Below, piece after piece: positions 43,450 through 52,740 of a stretch of DNA of 64,000 nucleotides (the stretch's first letter is position 1; each line of letters opens with the position of its first letter). Both the position numbers and the translations under genes were made by a program. The stretch covers positions 62,001-126,000 of the forward strand of contig NZ_BMQL01000009.1 of assembly GCF_014648095.1 (NCBI RefSeq), written 5' to 3'. A model generated the notes under the pieces. It was not told the origin of the DNA. It made no database searches and saw nothing but the letters and a program-made list of their open reading frames with translations. The DNA is from Deinococcus ruber (GTDB taxonomy: Bacteria; Deinococcota; Deinococci; Deinococcales; Deinococcaceae).

Positions 43450-45411
43450 TCAGCCGCCCACATGCACGATGGGACGGCGGTTCATATCGGGTTCGGCTCG
43501 CCTCAAGATCTCGTGGGTGAGCGGCGGAACATCGCCCTGTCCGGCCAGCAGAAAACGCAGCGTCAGGCTCAGCGGACTGTCGTCACTCCAGCGCATGTAC
43601 ACCTGCGGGGGCGCACCCTTCCCGCGCAGGTTCAACATCAGCGCAGCGATAGCATTGGGAACGCTTGATCCCTGCGCCCGCAGCACGCTGTACGGCCCGA
43701 CCCGTACGCCAGTCACCTCGACCACATCGCTGAACTCGGACGCGTCATCCACCTGAATTTCCAGAAAAATGAACGGAACACCGTCGGGCAGGTGCGCCAT
43801 CTGCCGCGCTTCCAGTTCGGCCTCTGCGTAATCCTGAGGCGTGCTTGGCCCTACATCATGCGCCACCAGCCGCAACGGGCGAATCGGAAATTCACGCAGC
43901 AACGTCTTGGCAGAGTCGTCGAATATCACGCTGCTGACACGCAACTCGAAGGAGCGCTGGACCCGCGACGCGATGCTGACCGCCAGAATGACCGCGATGA
44001 ACAGCAGCGCGATCAACAGACCTTCCGGGCGACTGATGATGGTGACAGCACTGGTGTAGATGAAGACGGCGCTGATGAGGGTAAAGGCGACGGTGAGGCC
44101 CCGCTCCTTGTGGCGGAGCGCCGAGAGGGTCACGGCGACGGCGGCGGAGGTCATCAGCGCCAGCACGCCCGTCGCGTATGCCCCGGCCTGCTCGTCCACA
44201 TTGGCTTTAAAGGCCAGCGTGACCAGCAGGGCGATGCTGATGAACACCAGCACCAATGGGCGGCTCATTCTGGCCCAGTCGGGGGCCATGCCGTAGCGTG
44301 GGAGGTAGCGCGGCACGATGTTCAGCAGACCGGCCATTGCCGACGCGCCTGCGAACCACAGAATCGCGATGGTGCTCACGTCATACGCGGTGCCGAAAAT
44401 CTCACCCAGCTGTGTGTGTGCCAGATACGCCAGCGCCCGCCCGTTGGCCGCGCCGCCCGGCTGAAACGCGGCGGCTGGAATCAGCAGCGTGGTCACCACA
44501 CTGCTGGCGATCAGAAACACGCTCATGATCAGCGCCGCCGTCGTCAACAGTTTCTTCCCGTTGCGAATGCGGCCCGTAGGAGCGTGTTCGGTGTCGGTGG
44601 CGTCGCCCTTGATCAGCGGCATCACGACCACGCCCGTCTCGAACCCCGACAACCCCAGAGCGAGTTGTGGAAATACCAGCAGCGCGGCACCGATCAGGGC
44701 CAGCGGGCTGGCATAGGCATGCCCCAGCGCCGCGAACCAGTCCGAAAACAGGTGCGGCTGCGCCATCACCAGCATCAGGCCCTTGACGACCACCACCGAA
44801 CTGAGGCTCAGATAAGCGATGACGATGACGACCGCGATGCCGATGGCCTCTTTGAACCCCTTCAGAAACACCGCACCCAACGCCAGAATCAGGGCCATCG
44901 TCACGATGAGTTGCTTGCCCTCAAGCGCAGATTTAAGCAGAGGATTTTCGGTCATGTGGGCGGCGGCGTCAGCGGCGGAGAGGGTGATGGTGATGACAAA
45001 CCCGGTGGCGACGAAGCCCAGCAGTGCCAGCACCAGCAGCTTGCTCGGCCAGAAGCTCAGCAGCCGTTCGAGCATGCTGATACTGCCGTCGCCGTGCGGA
45101 CTTTCCTGCGCCACCCGCCGGTACATCGGCAGTGCGCCGAACAGCGTGACCAACACCAGCACCAGCGTCGCGAAGGGCGACAGCGCCCCTGCCGCCAGCG
45201 CCGCGATGCCCGGCTGATAGCCCAGCGTGGAAAAGTAATCCACCCCCGTCAGACACATCACCTGCCACCACGCATGCGTGTGGTGCTGCGCCTCCGCTGC
45301 CTGTGCATCTTCGTAAAATCCCTCCGCTTCCGGCGTCTGGTTGGCGTCCTCCAGAAGCCAGCGCTTGAAGGGCGAAGTCGGCGGGGGTGTCGGAGGAGGC
45401 GAAGCGGTCAT
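43450..45411 (-). CDS. APC-superfamily transporter
   Basis: 653 residues from ATG 45411. After a hydrophilic N terminus (about 55 residues), [51 protein letters not shown] is the first unwound-helix region of an APC-fold carrier, followed by about 11 more helices. The last about 130 residues ([35 protein letters not shown]...) form a soluble cytoplasmic domain of unknown role. This resembles amino-acid or KUP/KimA-like potassium carriers; the substrate cannot be decided from sequence. A short hydrophobic extension upstream of 45411 is rejected. Confidence 0.78.
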   Translation of the reverse strand: MTASPPPTPPPTSPFKRWLLEDANQTPEAEGFYEDAQAAEAQHHTHAWWQVMCLTGVDYFSTLGYQPGIAALAAGALSPFATLVLVLVTLFGALPMYRRVAQESPHGDGSISMLERLLSFWPSKLLVLALLGFVATGFVITITLSAADAAAHMTENPLLKSALEGKQLIVTMALILALGAVFLKGFKEAIGIAVVIVIAYLSLSSVVVVKGLMLVMAQPHLFSDWFAALGHAYASPLALIGAALLVFPQLALGLSGFETGVVVMPLIKGDATDTEHAPTGRIRNGKKLLTTAALIMSVFLIASSVVTTLLIPAAAFQPGGAANGRALAYLAHTQLGEIFGTAYDVSTIAILWFAGASAMAGLLNIVPRYLPRYGMAPDWARMSRPLVLVFISIALLVTLAFKANVDEQAGAYATGVLALMTSAAVAVTLSALRHKERGLTVAFTLISAVFIYTSAVTIISRPEGLLIALLFIAVILAVSIASRVQRSFELRVSSVIFDDSAKTLLREFPIRPLRLVAHDVGPSTPQDYAEAELEARQMAHLPDGVPFIFLEIQVDDASEFSDVVEVTGVRVGPYSVLRAQGSSVPNAIAALMLNLRGKGAPPQVYMRWSDDSPLSLTLRFLLAGQGDVPPLTHEILRRAEPDMNRRPIVHVGG

Positions 45412-45460
45412 ACCGTCCCAGTATGCAACTCCAGAGAGCACTTAAAGTCTCCCGATTTCA

Positions 45461-46876
45461 TCACTCCAGCACCATCGCGTCCAGCACCGCTTTCAGCTCG
45501 GTCATGAAACGGTCGCCCTCGATACGACCCAGAGCAGCGATGGCCTCCTCCATCACGGAAGCCGCGTCGAGCTTGCCGACCAACACACCCTGTTTCAGGG
45601 TATCCAGCTCGTGTGGGCGCAGCTTGTTCCGGTACAGCAGATTCAGTTGTTTGATCAGGTACTCACTGCGGTCTTCAGCCGACATCGCTCGGAGCAGTTC
45701 CTGAGTATTGGGCCGTTCCAGCTCTGCCGACGCCTTACGGGCAACCTTAGGTGCGCCTTCCACCGGTTCGCCCATTACCTGACGAACGATGTACTGATCA
45801 GGATTCTTGATGAAATGCACCAGTGCGGCAGCGTGCGTTTTTTTGATCTGCATCCCGGCAGCCACACGGCGCTCGAAGTCATCAACAGCAGCAGTCAGGC
45901 TGACCGGCGACATCTCCCGGGCAAGCAGGTGCAGCACGCCGTCAGCGACTCCGTATTTGCGAAAACGCGCCATCAGCGCAGGTGGAAGGGCAACGAACTG
46001 CCGGGTGAAATGATAAGTGATGCGCTGATCTTTGCCGCGCCCCGAATACGCCACATCGCGCAGATATCCCTTTCGAATCAACTCTTCATGGGGACCGGCC
46101 AGGGCACGGCGCACGTCCTGGAGACGAGTGCAGGCCATTTTGCATTGATCAGCCCACTCCACGATGTTCACGTCCAGGATGTCTACCATCTCGTCAGGGC
46201 GCTCTGGATTGATGCGCGTGGCGTCCAGCACGCGGTACAGGATACGTGTGCGGGGCCGCGAGAGGCTGTGCATGAATTCCAGGTCGAGCGGCTTGGTGTA
46301 GCCGCCCAGGATTGAATTTACGATCTCCTCAGCCAGTGTCAGGGTGATGATGGTGCGCTCGTCGAACTGTCCACCGATGCTGCTGCTGTACTCGACCTTG
46401 TTCAGAATGCTGAAACCGACATTGCTCCAGCGCCGCTTCGGATGATCGCGCCAGCCGCCTGAGATGCGGTAGGACGTGGTTCGCAGCCGTTCGAGGCTGA
46501 TTCGCAGCATCTCGTAGTAGGGGCCAGTGCGGCGAAATCCAGCCAGTTTCAAGAGCCGTGACGCGCTGACAGTCAGCTTGCCGTCCATCGGCTGCCCCTG
46601 CTCGCCGTACAGAGCGAGGATGGCTGTGTTCACGTCGTTATCGACACCGTGTGGCACGCCATATTCTGGCAACGCCTGGCACTTGACATTGACCACCCGC
46701 TCACCCTGACTGGTGGTCACCGACCATTCTCGCAGGCCATCTGCGATATCCAGGGCGCTGATCAGATTCAGGCGGGCGAGGTTGAGTTCATCTGCAAAGT
46801 TGCGGTGTTCGAGTGTCATCCAGACCCCAGGGTGAAGCGCCGTATCGACCAGACGTGCCGAGCTATGTGGGGCCAA
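45461..46876 (-). CDS. repA: Plasmid replication initiator (RepA-like)
   Basis: 471 residues. The central part (VNTAILALYGEQGQPMDGKLTVSASRLLKLAGFRRTGPYYEMLRISLERLRTTSYRISGGW, ... YTKPLDLEFMHSLSRPRTRILYRVLDATRI) matches the replication initiator protein A family of winged-helix initiators, used by Deinococcus secondary replicons. The C-terminal 150 residues are helical (ELLRAMSAEDRSEYLIKQLNLLYRNKLRPHELDTLKQGVL). The start is a TTG at 46876 or ATG at 46819. The AT-rich segment and iteron array lie directly upstream, as expected for an initiator that binds its own origin and represses its own promoter. Confidence 0.88.
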   Translation of the reverse strand: MAPHSSARLVDTALHPGVWMTLEHRNFADELNLARLNLISALDIADGLREWSVTTSQGERVVNVKCQALPEYGVPHGVDNDVNTAILALYGEQGQPMDGKLTVSASRLLKLAGFRRTGPYYEMLRISLERLRTTSYRISGGWRDHPKRRWSNVGFSILNKVEYSSSIGGQFDERTIITLTLAEEIVNSILGGYTKPLDLEFMHSLSRPRTRILYRVLDATRINPERPDEMVDILDVNIVEWADQCKMACTRLQDVRRALAGPHEELIRKGYLRDVAYSGRGKDQRITYHFTRQFVALPPALMARFRKYGVADGVLHLLAREMSPVSLTAAVDDFERRVAAGMQIKKTHAAALVHFIKNPDQYIVRQVMGEPVEGAPKVARKASAELERPNTQELLRAMSAEDRSEYLIKQLNLLYRNKLRPHELDTLKQGVLVGKLDAASVMEEAIAALGRIEGDRFMTELKAVLDAMVLE

Positions 46877-46889
46877 TTTTTTTCGCCCT

Positions 46890-46965
46890 TGATGTTGATG
46901 TTAATACATATTCAAAGAATATCTTTTGTAACTACTTGATGAAAAAACATCATCAAAGGCGGCGC
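46890..46965. other. AT-rich segment, probable DNA-unwinding element
   Basis: Between the repA start and the first iteron the sequence is strongly AT-rich (for example TTAATACATATTCAAAGAAT and GTAACTACTTGATGAAAAAA). In iteron origins such a segment melts first. It probably also contains the repA promoter. I find no convincing DnaA box. Confidence 0.55.
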
Positions 46966-47001
46966 TGAAAACGTGTGTGGCGCGGCGTTTTTCGTGTCAA
47001 A

Positions 47002-47491
47002 GGTGCAACTATGACGCAGTAAATGGTGCAACTATGACGCAGGTGGAGGGGTCAAAAGGTGCAACTATGACGCACCCCCTCCGGCCAATGGTGCAACTAT
47101 GACGCAGCAATGGTGCAACTATGACGCAGGTGAACGTGCGTCATAGTTGCACCATCTCAGGGCCAAAGGTGCAACTATGACGCAGGTGAAGCCCCCCGAA
47201 TTGGGGCTGAATGGTGCAACTATGACGCGCAGAAATTGCCAAAAGGTGCAACTATGACGCAGGCAAAACGGTCAAAAGGTGCAACTATGACGCAGGCAAA
47301 ATCAGGCTGAACGGGCCGCCGAAACCGCAGAAGGCTCTGGAAGCTGAAACGTTTAAGAGAGGATCGTCCAAAGGTAAATCCAGACTACTGATTCTGTTGA
47401 AAGACTAAAATGGATGCTGGAAATGCTAAGAGGATCTAGACAGACGAACTCTCATGCCGGTTTGCGCCTCGGCCTGCGTCATAGTTGCACC
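47002..47491. repeat. Iteron array of the replication origin (GGTGCAACTATGACGCA)
   Basis: Eleven copies of the 17-mer. Direct copies start at 47002, 47025, 47058, 47090, 47112, 47168, 47213 (last base changed), 47245 and 47278; inverted copies are at 47137-47153 and 47475-47491. The distances between neighbouring direct copies are 23, 33, 32, 22, 56, 45, 32 and 33, all close to multiples of 11, so the sites face the same side of the helix. With repA alongside, this is the origin of the replicon. The isolated inverted copy at 47475 lies 120 bases from vWA. Confidence 0.92.
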
Positions 47492-47615
47492 TTTTGACAG
47501 GCTGCTAAAAACCTGCTCTTCCCTTCAAGGCGTGTGGCACGCAAATTTCTGTGTCTTACCGGCCAACTGTGCCAAATTTCGGTCCTGCTGCTCTTGAAGG
47601 TGAGATATTGCAGGC

Positions 47616-48287
47616 ATGACCGACCCGGCATTTTCTCAGATCCCGTTTGCGCTCGCCGAGTTTGCCGACAACCCGGAGCCGCGCTGTCCGGTGTTGTTGC
47701 TCGTTGATACGAGTGGGAGCATGAGCGGCGCAGCTATCGCCGAGCTGAACGAGGGCCTGCAAGCGTTTCGGCGCGAACTTGGAGCCGATGATCTGGCAAT
47801 GAAGCGCTGCGAGATCGCGCTGGTGACCTTTGGGCCAGTCAAGACCGTCAGCGAATTCACGTCGGCAGAGCATTTTGTGCCGCCCACATTGCAGGCAGCA
47901 GGAAATACACCGATGGGCGCTGCAATCACGCATGGTCTGGGCCTGTTGCGTCAGCGTAAAGAACTGATCCGTCAGAACGGGATCGGCATGTACCGTCCCT
48001 GGGTCTTTCTGATCACCGACGGCGCACCGACCGATGCGTGGCAGGCGGCAGCCGAAGCCGTCAGGCGCGGTGAGGAGGCCAGGTCGTTCGCCTTCTTTGC
48101 GGTGGGTGTAAAGGGCGCAGATATGGGCATTCTGTCGCAGCTGAGCGTGCGTGAGCCGCTGCGTCTGGATGGCCTGAAATTCCGTGAGATGTTCGTGTGG
48201 TTGTCGGCCAGTCTGCGGGCCGTGTCGCAGAGCACACCGGGCGACGCGGTTTCGCTTGCCAGCCCTAAAGGTTGGGCCGAACTGTAA
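47616..48287 (+). CDS. von Willebrand factor A domain protein (TerY-like)
   Basis: 223 residues, a single vWA domain with complete [13 protein letters not shown] (31-38), Thr in GNTPMGAAI and Asp in LITDGAPTD. Soluble, no signal peptide. First gene of a plus-strand set vWA-PP2C-kinase, the arrangement called the TerY-P triad in tellurium-resistance-associated systems, where the vWA protein is thought to be a metal-dependent scaffold whose state is controlled by phosphorylation. The next gene begins two bases after its stop. Confidence 0.88.
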   Translation: MTDPAFSQIPFALAEFADNPEPRCPVLLLVDTSGSMSGAAIAELNEGLQAFRRELGADDLAMKRCEIALVTFGPVKTVSEFTSAEHFVPPTLQAAGNTPMGAAITHGLGLLRQRKELIRQNGIGMYRPWVFLITDGAPTDAWQAAAEAVRRGEEARSFAFFAVGVKGADMGILSQLSVREPLRLDGLKFREMFVWLSASLRAVSQSTPGDAVSLASPKGWAEL

Positions 48288-48289
48288 CC

Positions 48290-49135
48290 ATGTGGAGACG
48301 CTGGCGAGTCGTGGGAGCGTCGGTGCGCGGTACCGCGCATGTGCAGTCGGGTGCCGAGTGTCAGGACGCCTCGCTGTGGCGCTTGGTGGACAGCGCCCAG
48401 GGTGTGCCAACCTTGCTGCTGACGGCCAGCGACGGTGCGGGCAGTGCGGCGCATTCGGCAGAAGCCGCGCAACTCGTGTGCGCCGCACTGCTGGACGAAC
48501 TGGAGCGCCTGAGCCGCCGCGACGGTTTCGATCTGGCCGAGCTGAATGCCCATACCCTGCTGGCGGGCCTGCGTGCCGCATTGGAAGGCCACGCCGACGA
48601 ACACGGCTATCTGCTGCGCGATCTGGCCTGCACGCTGCTGGTGGGGGTCGTGGTGCCCGGCGCGGCGTGGTTCATGCAGGTTGGTGACGGGGCTATCGTG
48701 ATGCAGAGTGGCGCTGAACTGCGGCTGCACGTGTGGCCCGATAGCGGCGAGTACGCCAATCAGACCTATTTTGTGACCGATGTGCCGCACAGCCACGTGC
48801 ATGAAGCCCTGTATTCCGGCGACTGGCGGCGGGTGGCGCTGCTGACAGACGGCCTTCAGGGATTGGCGCTGTCGAGTGCGGGCCGCGTCCCCCACGCACC
48901 GTTTTTCGAGCCGGTCTTCCGCACGCTGGAACAGGCCCAGGACGGCTGGCCCGAGTATCTGGGCAGCGGGCTGAGGCAGTTTCTGGATTCTCCGGCGGTG
49001 AATGCACGTACCAGTGACGACAAGACGCTGCTGCTGGCGTGTGCGCTGGACGTGCCGGAAGTCGCCATAGACATTCCAGACATTTCGGAGCACCTGGAAA
49101 CAGACGTGCTGGCCGAGGCGGGGCCGCCCGCATGA
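48290..49135 (+). CDS. PP2C-like serine/threonine phosphatase
   Basis: 281 residues from ATG 48290. VVGASVRGTAHVQSGAECQDASLW is the N-terminal PP2C_2 block with Gln-Asp metal ligand, TASDGAGSAAHS contains the DG metal motif, MQVGDGAIVM and VALLTDGLQGLAL follow, and a final Asp lies in NARTSDDKTLLLA. It should reverse phosphorylation by the next-door kinase-like protein. The stop overlaps the kinase start (ATGA). Confidence 0.9.
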   Translation: MWRRWRVVGASVRGTAHVQSGAECQDASLWRLVDSAQGVPTLLLTASDGAGSAAHSAEAAQLVCAALLDELERLSRRDGFDLAELNAHTLLAGLRAALEGHADEHGYLLRDLACTLLVGVVVPGAAWFMQVGDGAIVMQSGAELRLHVWPDSGEYANQTYFVTDVPHSHVHEALYSGDWRRVALLTDGLQGLALSSAGRVPHAPFFEPVFRTLEQAQDGWPEYLGSGLRQFLDSPAVNARTSDDKTLLLACALDVPEVAIDIPDISEHLETDVLAEAGPPA

Positions 49136-51207
49136 CCCGGTATCTGGATGCGGGTGGACGCAGTGTCGTCACGGCGCGTCCACTGGGGAGCGGCGGTGAG
49201 GGCACGGTCTACGCGCTCGAAAACCAGCCGGGCATGGTCGCCAAGGTGTACAGCAGGCCGCTTCAGCCCCAGGACTCCGAGAAGATGCGCCGGGTGGTGC
49301 AGGTGAGGTCGCCGCGCCTGGACGCCATCAGTGCGTGGCCGCGCGGCACTCTGCACGACCCAGCGCACGCTGATGGTGTGGGAAGTGGCGGCAGCGTACT
49401 GGGCGTGGTGATGCCCTTCGTGGATTTCTCGCAGGCCACCGAGCTGCACAACCTGTACGGGCCGTCGTCTCGGCGCAAGCATTTTCCGCTGGCTGACTGG
49501 CGGTTTCTGGTGCATGTGGCCCGCAATGTGGCCCGCGCCTTTGCCGAGCTGCACGCCGAGGGGCACCTGATGGGCGACGTGAGTTCGCGCAATATCCTGG
49601 TGACGCAGCAGGGCACGGTGCGCTTTGTCGACGCCGATTCGTTTCAGATCCGGGCGGGCGAGCAGGTGTATCCGTGTCCGGTGGGAACTGCCGAATGCAC
49701 GCCGCCGGAATTGCAGGGACAGCGCTTCGGCACGCTGGTTCGCACGCCCAACCACGACCGCTTCGGACTGGCGCTGATGATGTTCTATCTGCTGTTCGAG
49801 GGGCGTCATCCGTATGCCGGGGTGCATGCCGATGGCGCTGTGCTCGCGCCCGCCGAGGCGATTGCCCGGCACAAGTTCGCGTATAGCCGGGAAGTGCAGA
49901 GCGGTGTTCGCCCGCCACCCGGCACTCTAACGCTGGAGGCGCTGCCACAGGTACTCCGCACGCTGTTCGAACGCGCCTTCTCGCCCACCATCCAGGGTCG
50001 CCCGACAGCGCAGGAATGGGAAACGGCGCTGGCCCATCTGTCAGAGACGCTCGTGCGGTGTCAGCGCAGCCCCCAGCATCTGCATTCTGAAGAGGTGGCG
50101 TGCCCGTGGTGTGCCCTGTTTCCGGCAACGTCGGGGGCCGCGACTGCCAAGACCCACCTGCCCGGCAGCGCCCGCCTTCTGGACGCCGACGCCGAGATGA
50201 ACCGCATCTGGATCGGGCTGCGCGGCGTCCCGATTCCGCCCGCACAGCGCCCGCTCACTCTTCAGGTACGGCCTCTGCCGCAGCCGGTGGCGCTCCCGGT
50301 GATGCCGGTGGTACCCCCGTTCGTGGCCCTGACCCGTGCTCAGCGGCTGGCTGGCTGGGGACGCCAGCTGTGGGGCGTGGGCCTGCTGGTGGCGGCGCTG
50401 CTGCTGAAAATGGAAGGATTACCGGTGCTGCTGTCGCTGGTGGTGGCCTTCTTCGGCTGGCTGTCGATCCGGGCCGGGCATCCGAAGCGGCGCGAACGCG
50501 ATCTGCGCCGCCGTTACGAGCGCGAGCAGATCAGTGCCGTCCGGACGCATCAGCGGCAGCTTCAGCAGATGGCGCGGACGCTGGAACAGGAAGTCGTGGG
50601 CCTGCAACGGCAGCTGACGCAGGCGCAGCAGATGTATCAGGTCAGCAGCGCTCTGGCCCGGTACCGCGCCGAGTTCGAGCGCCTGGAGCGTCGCCGCCAG
50701 GAGGTATCCAGAATCGCCAGACAGGAGCGTTTCAGAATCGAGGAGGCCATCCGCAGCCATCAGCAGCACTCGCTTGAGGTGTATCTGTCGCTGCATGCCG
50801 TCCAGCCGGGGATGCTGCCGGGCTTTGGCTCCGCGCTGGTTGCCTCGCTGCACAGCGGCGGCGTCCACACGGCGCTGGAAGTGGAGCTGGCTAGGCTGCG
50901 GCGCGTGCACGGCATCGGCCCCAAGCGCACTCAGGAACTGCTGTGGTGGCGCAAGACACTGGAACAGTTCTTCAGCTTCGATCCGTCGCAGGTGCCCGTG
51001 CAGGTGATCGAGGCGGCGCGGCAGGCGCACCAGCAGGAACTTCAGGAGCAGCTGCGGGTGCTGGAAGCCGAGGTGCCGGGGCTGCATCACCGGGTACAGG
51101 CGTGGATAGCTGCCGAGCAACATGCCGCCGAAGACGTGCTGTCGCTGATGCGCGAGGTCGAGCAGCGGCAACAGGCCATCGTGCTGCTGCGGAGCCGTCT
51201 GCAATGA
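49132..51207 (+). CDS. Protein-kinase-like protein with membrane segment, coiled coil and helix-hairpin-helix
   Basis: 691 residues. Kinase-like domain about 10-300: Gly loop LGSGGEGTVYAL, Lys in GMVAKVYS, catalytic-loop Asp in GHLMGDVSSRNILV (HRD replaced by MGD) and metal Asp in VRFVDADSFQI. Further on, WGVGLLVAALLLKMEGLPVLLSLVVAFFGWL is a two-helix membrane hairpin, followed by a long coiled coil (REREQ...QMARTLEQEVVGLQRQL) and a DNA-binding-like helix-hairpin-helix LRRVHGIGPKRTQELLWW. This is the kinase of the TerY-P triad, membrane-anchored with its HhH end in the cytosol. The start ATG overlaps the phosphatase stop. Confidence 0.88.
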   Translation: MTRYLDAGGRSVVTARPLGSGGEGTVYALENQPGMVAKVYSRPLQPQDSEKMRRVVQVRSPRLDAISAWPRGTLHDPAHADGVGSGGSVLGVVMPFVDFSQATELHNLYGPSSRRKHFPLADWRFLVHVARNVARAFAELHAEGHLMGDVSSRNILVTQQGTVRFVDADSFQIRAGEQVYPCPVGTAECTPPELQGQRFGTLVRTPNHDRFGLALMMFYLLFEGRHPYAGVHADGAVLAPAEAIARHKFAYSREVQSGVRPPPGTLTLEALPQVLRTLFERAFSPTIQGRPTAQEWETALAHLSETLVRCQRSPQHLHSEEVACPWCALFPATSGAATAKTHLPGSARLLDADAEMNRIWIGLRGVPIPPAQRPLTLQVRPLPQPVALPVMPVVPPFVALTRAQRLAGWGRQLWGVGLLVAALLLKMEGLPVLLSLVVAFFGWLSIRAGHPKRRERDLRRRYEREQISAVRTHQRQLQQMARTLEQEVVGLQRQLTQAQQMYQVSSALARYRAEFERLERRRQEVSRIARQERFRIEEAIRSHQQHSLEVYLSLHAVQPGMLPGFGSALVASLHSGGVHTALEVELARLRRVHGIGPKRTQELLWWRKTLEQFFSFDPSQVPVQVIEAARQAHQQELQEQLRVLEAEVPGLHHRVQAWIAAEQHAAEDVLSLMREVEQRQQAIVLLRSRLQ

Positions 51208-51232
51208 GCAGCAGTCACAGGGTCGGCGTTTC

Positions 51233-51745
51233 ATGACGGACGCCGCCCGCGAGCGAACCCGCCGGGTGCTGAGAATCGCGCTGTCCAGCCCCTACGAGGG
51301 TGAGCGTGAAAAATCGGTAGGACTGGTGCTGCAACTGCTCCAGCGCGGTGGCCTGCGGCTGTGCGACATAGATCCGTCGTTTGGCACCGCAGACGGCGAA
51401 CTTGCCCTGCGAACACGGGCACGGCTGGCAGCCAGCTATCAGGTGTCGTTTCGCAGCCGCGAGGAGGCGTTGTTCTATCTTCAGCTGTTCGGTGTGTTTG
51501 CCGCGTCGTCGCCGCCTCCGGTGCCGGGTGAAGATCAGAGCGGGTATGTTCTGACCTGCTTCGCCTCGCCCGACGTGCAGGCTCGCCTCGACGCTGCATT
51601 TCACCGCCACACACCCAGACTCCAGGCAGCGCTGGCAGCGGCCCAGGAACAGGCGCTGCGCGACTATCAGGCACGGCGGCGCGAGCTGTTCCGGGCAGCC
51701 GTCGAGGGAACGGCGGCGCTGGCTGCCCGCGAGGGTGTGGACTGA
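51233..51745 (+). CDS. Small protein of unknown function, DUF2786-like N terminus
   Basis: 170 residues, fourth gene of the vWA-PP2C-kinase set, 25 bases after the kinase stop. The N-terminal RRVLRIALSSPYEGEREKSVGLVLQLLQRGGLRL recalls the DUF2786 helical module found in some nucleic-acid-linked phage and stress proteins. The C-terminal part is a long Arg/Ala/Glu-rich helix (QAALAAAQEQALRDYQARRRELFRAAVEG). No enzymatic motif is seen. Its position suggests an effector or adaptor of the triad (inference). Confidence 0.6.
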   Translation: MTDAARERTRRVLRIALSSPYEGEREKSVGLVLQLLQRGGLRLCDIDPSFGTADGELALRTRARLAASYQVSFRSREEALFYLQLFGVFAASSPPPVPGEDQSGYVLTCFASPDVQARLDAAFHRHTPRLQAALAAAQEQALRDYQARRRELFRAAVEGTAALAAREGVD

Positions 51746-51816
51746 GACAGAAGGCGGGCTGTCGATTTCCTCCAGTTCACTCGCCGCGTTCGGGCATGAT
51801 TTTGCTCGCGGCTGCG

Positions 51817-52740
51817 CTAAAAATGCAGCGCCGTACTGTGCGCGTCGGACAGCACGCCGAAGCGGGCCGCCCGCGTCAGGATGTCCTGTGCCCAGCCTCT
51901 GTGGGTGGCAGGTTCGCACATGCGTCCGTTCATCTTGAAGACGGCGGGTGCGTCGGGGGCCAGAATCGCCTGCGCTTCCAGCAGATCGGCCTGCTGTACG
52001 GCGTAGCTACCCAGCACCGTGCTCAGCTGACCCGGATGGATGATGGTCTTGCCGCACAGGCCGTATTCCAGATCCTGCCGCACCTCGCGTTCCAGCGTCA
52101 CGAGGTCGCTGTAGATCTCGTAGACCGGGCTGGACAGGCAGAAACCGTAGGGTTTGAACACGCCCACCAGCATGCTGATGACCCGTTCCAGCGGCCCTTC
52201 GTACACGGTGCGGCCCGGTGTGCGCCGGATGCCCAGGGCGTGCATCAGGTCGTTGCCGCCGATACGGAACGCGGGAATACGGCTGTGCCAGTGTTCCTGA
52301 AAGATCAGGTCGCGCAGCAGCGCCATGCGCTGTTCCGACAGGGCATCACGGGTTTCCAGCGTCGGAAAGACCAGCAGATGACTGTGCTCGTCGCGCTCAA
52401 GGTGCCGCAGATACTGGCCCAGATTGCCGCTCTCGATTTTGGGAAGCACGAAGCCGTGAATGCCGTGCAGATCGAGCTGAACAAGTTGCGCCAGCACCTC
52501 GGGAGTGCGGGCGCGGATCAGGCGCAGCGGATACTGCGGGCCGGACGGCAGGAACGGCAGCACCCGGCGCAGATTCTCCACGGCCTCAGGCACCGCTTCC
52601 TCGCGGATGGCGTCTTCGGTGCAGTAGATCACGCTGGACAGGCCGGGCAGTTTGTCGGTGCCCAGTTCCAGTAGATCGGGCCGGGTGGCGGGCGTGTACA
52701 GGCTGGCCCCCAGCGCCCACGGATCGAAGGCCGTGGTCAT
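51817..52740 (-). CDS. HpcH/HpaI-like C-C lyase of Ter-type biosynthetic module
   Basis: 307 residues, TIM-barrel aldolase/citrate-lyase-like protein. VIYCTEDAI and LIRARTPE precede the barrel core GIHGFVLPKIESGNLGQYL (metal Glu), HLLVFPTLETRDAL, and FRIGGNDLMHALGIRR with a final metal Asp; GKTIIHPGQLSTV is typical of the citrate-lyase-beta fold. It overlaps the StiP-like gene by four bases and belongs to the gene set PRTase/HAD/StiP/C-C lyase known from Ter loci, thought to make a nucleotide-like metabolite. Substrate unknown. Confidence 0.82.
   Translation of the reverse strand: MTTAFDPWALGASLYTPATRPDLLELGTDKLPGLSSVIYCTEDAIREEAVPEAVENLRRVLPFLPSGPQYPLRLIRARTPEVLAQLVQLDLHGIHGFVLPKIESGNLGQYLRHLERDEHSHLLVFPTLETRDALSEQRMALLRDLIFQEHWHSRIPAFRIGGNDLMHALGIRRTPGRTVYEGPLERVISMLVGVFKPYGFCLSSPVYEIYSDLVTLEREVRQDLEYGLCGKTIIHPGQLSTVLGSYAVQQADLLEAQAILAPDAPAVFKMNGRMCEPATHRGWAQDILTRAARFGVLSDAHSTALHF

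Noticed and set aside
43792..45507. 571-codon plus-strand open frame opposite the APC transporter
   Set aside because: It is rich in Gln, Arg and Asp as expected for the antisense of a membrane protein gene; no recognisable domain.
47002..47491. Regular repeats resembling a CRISPR array
   Set aside because: The repeat is only 17 bases, spacing varies and follows helical multiples, two copies are inverted, and a RepA-like initiator is adjacent. These are iterons.
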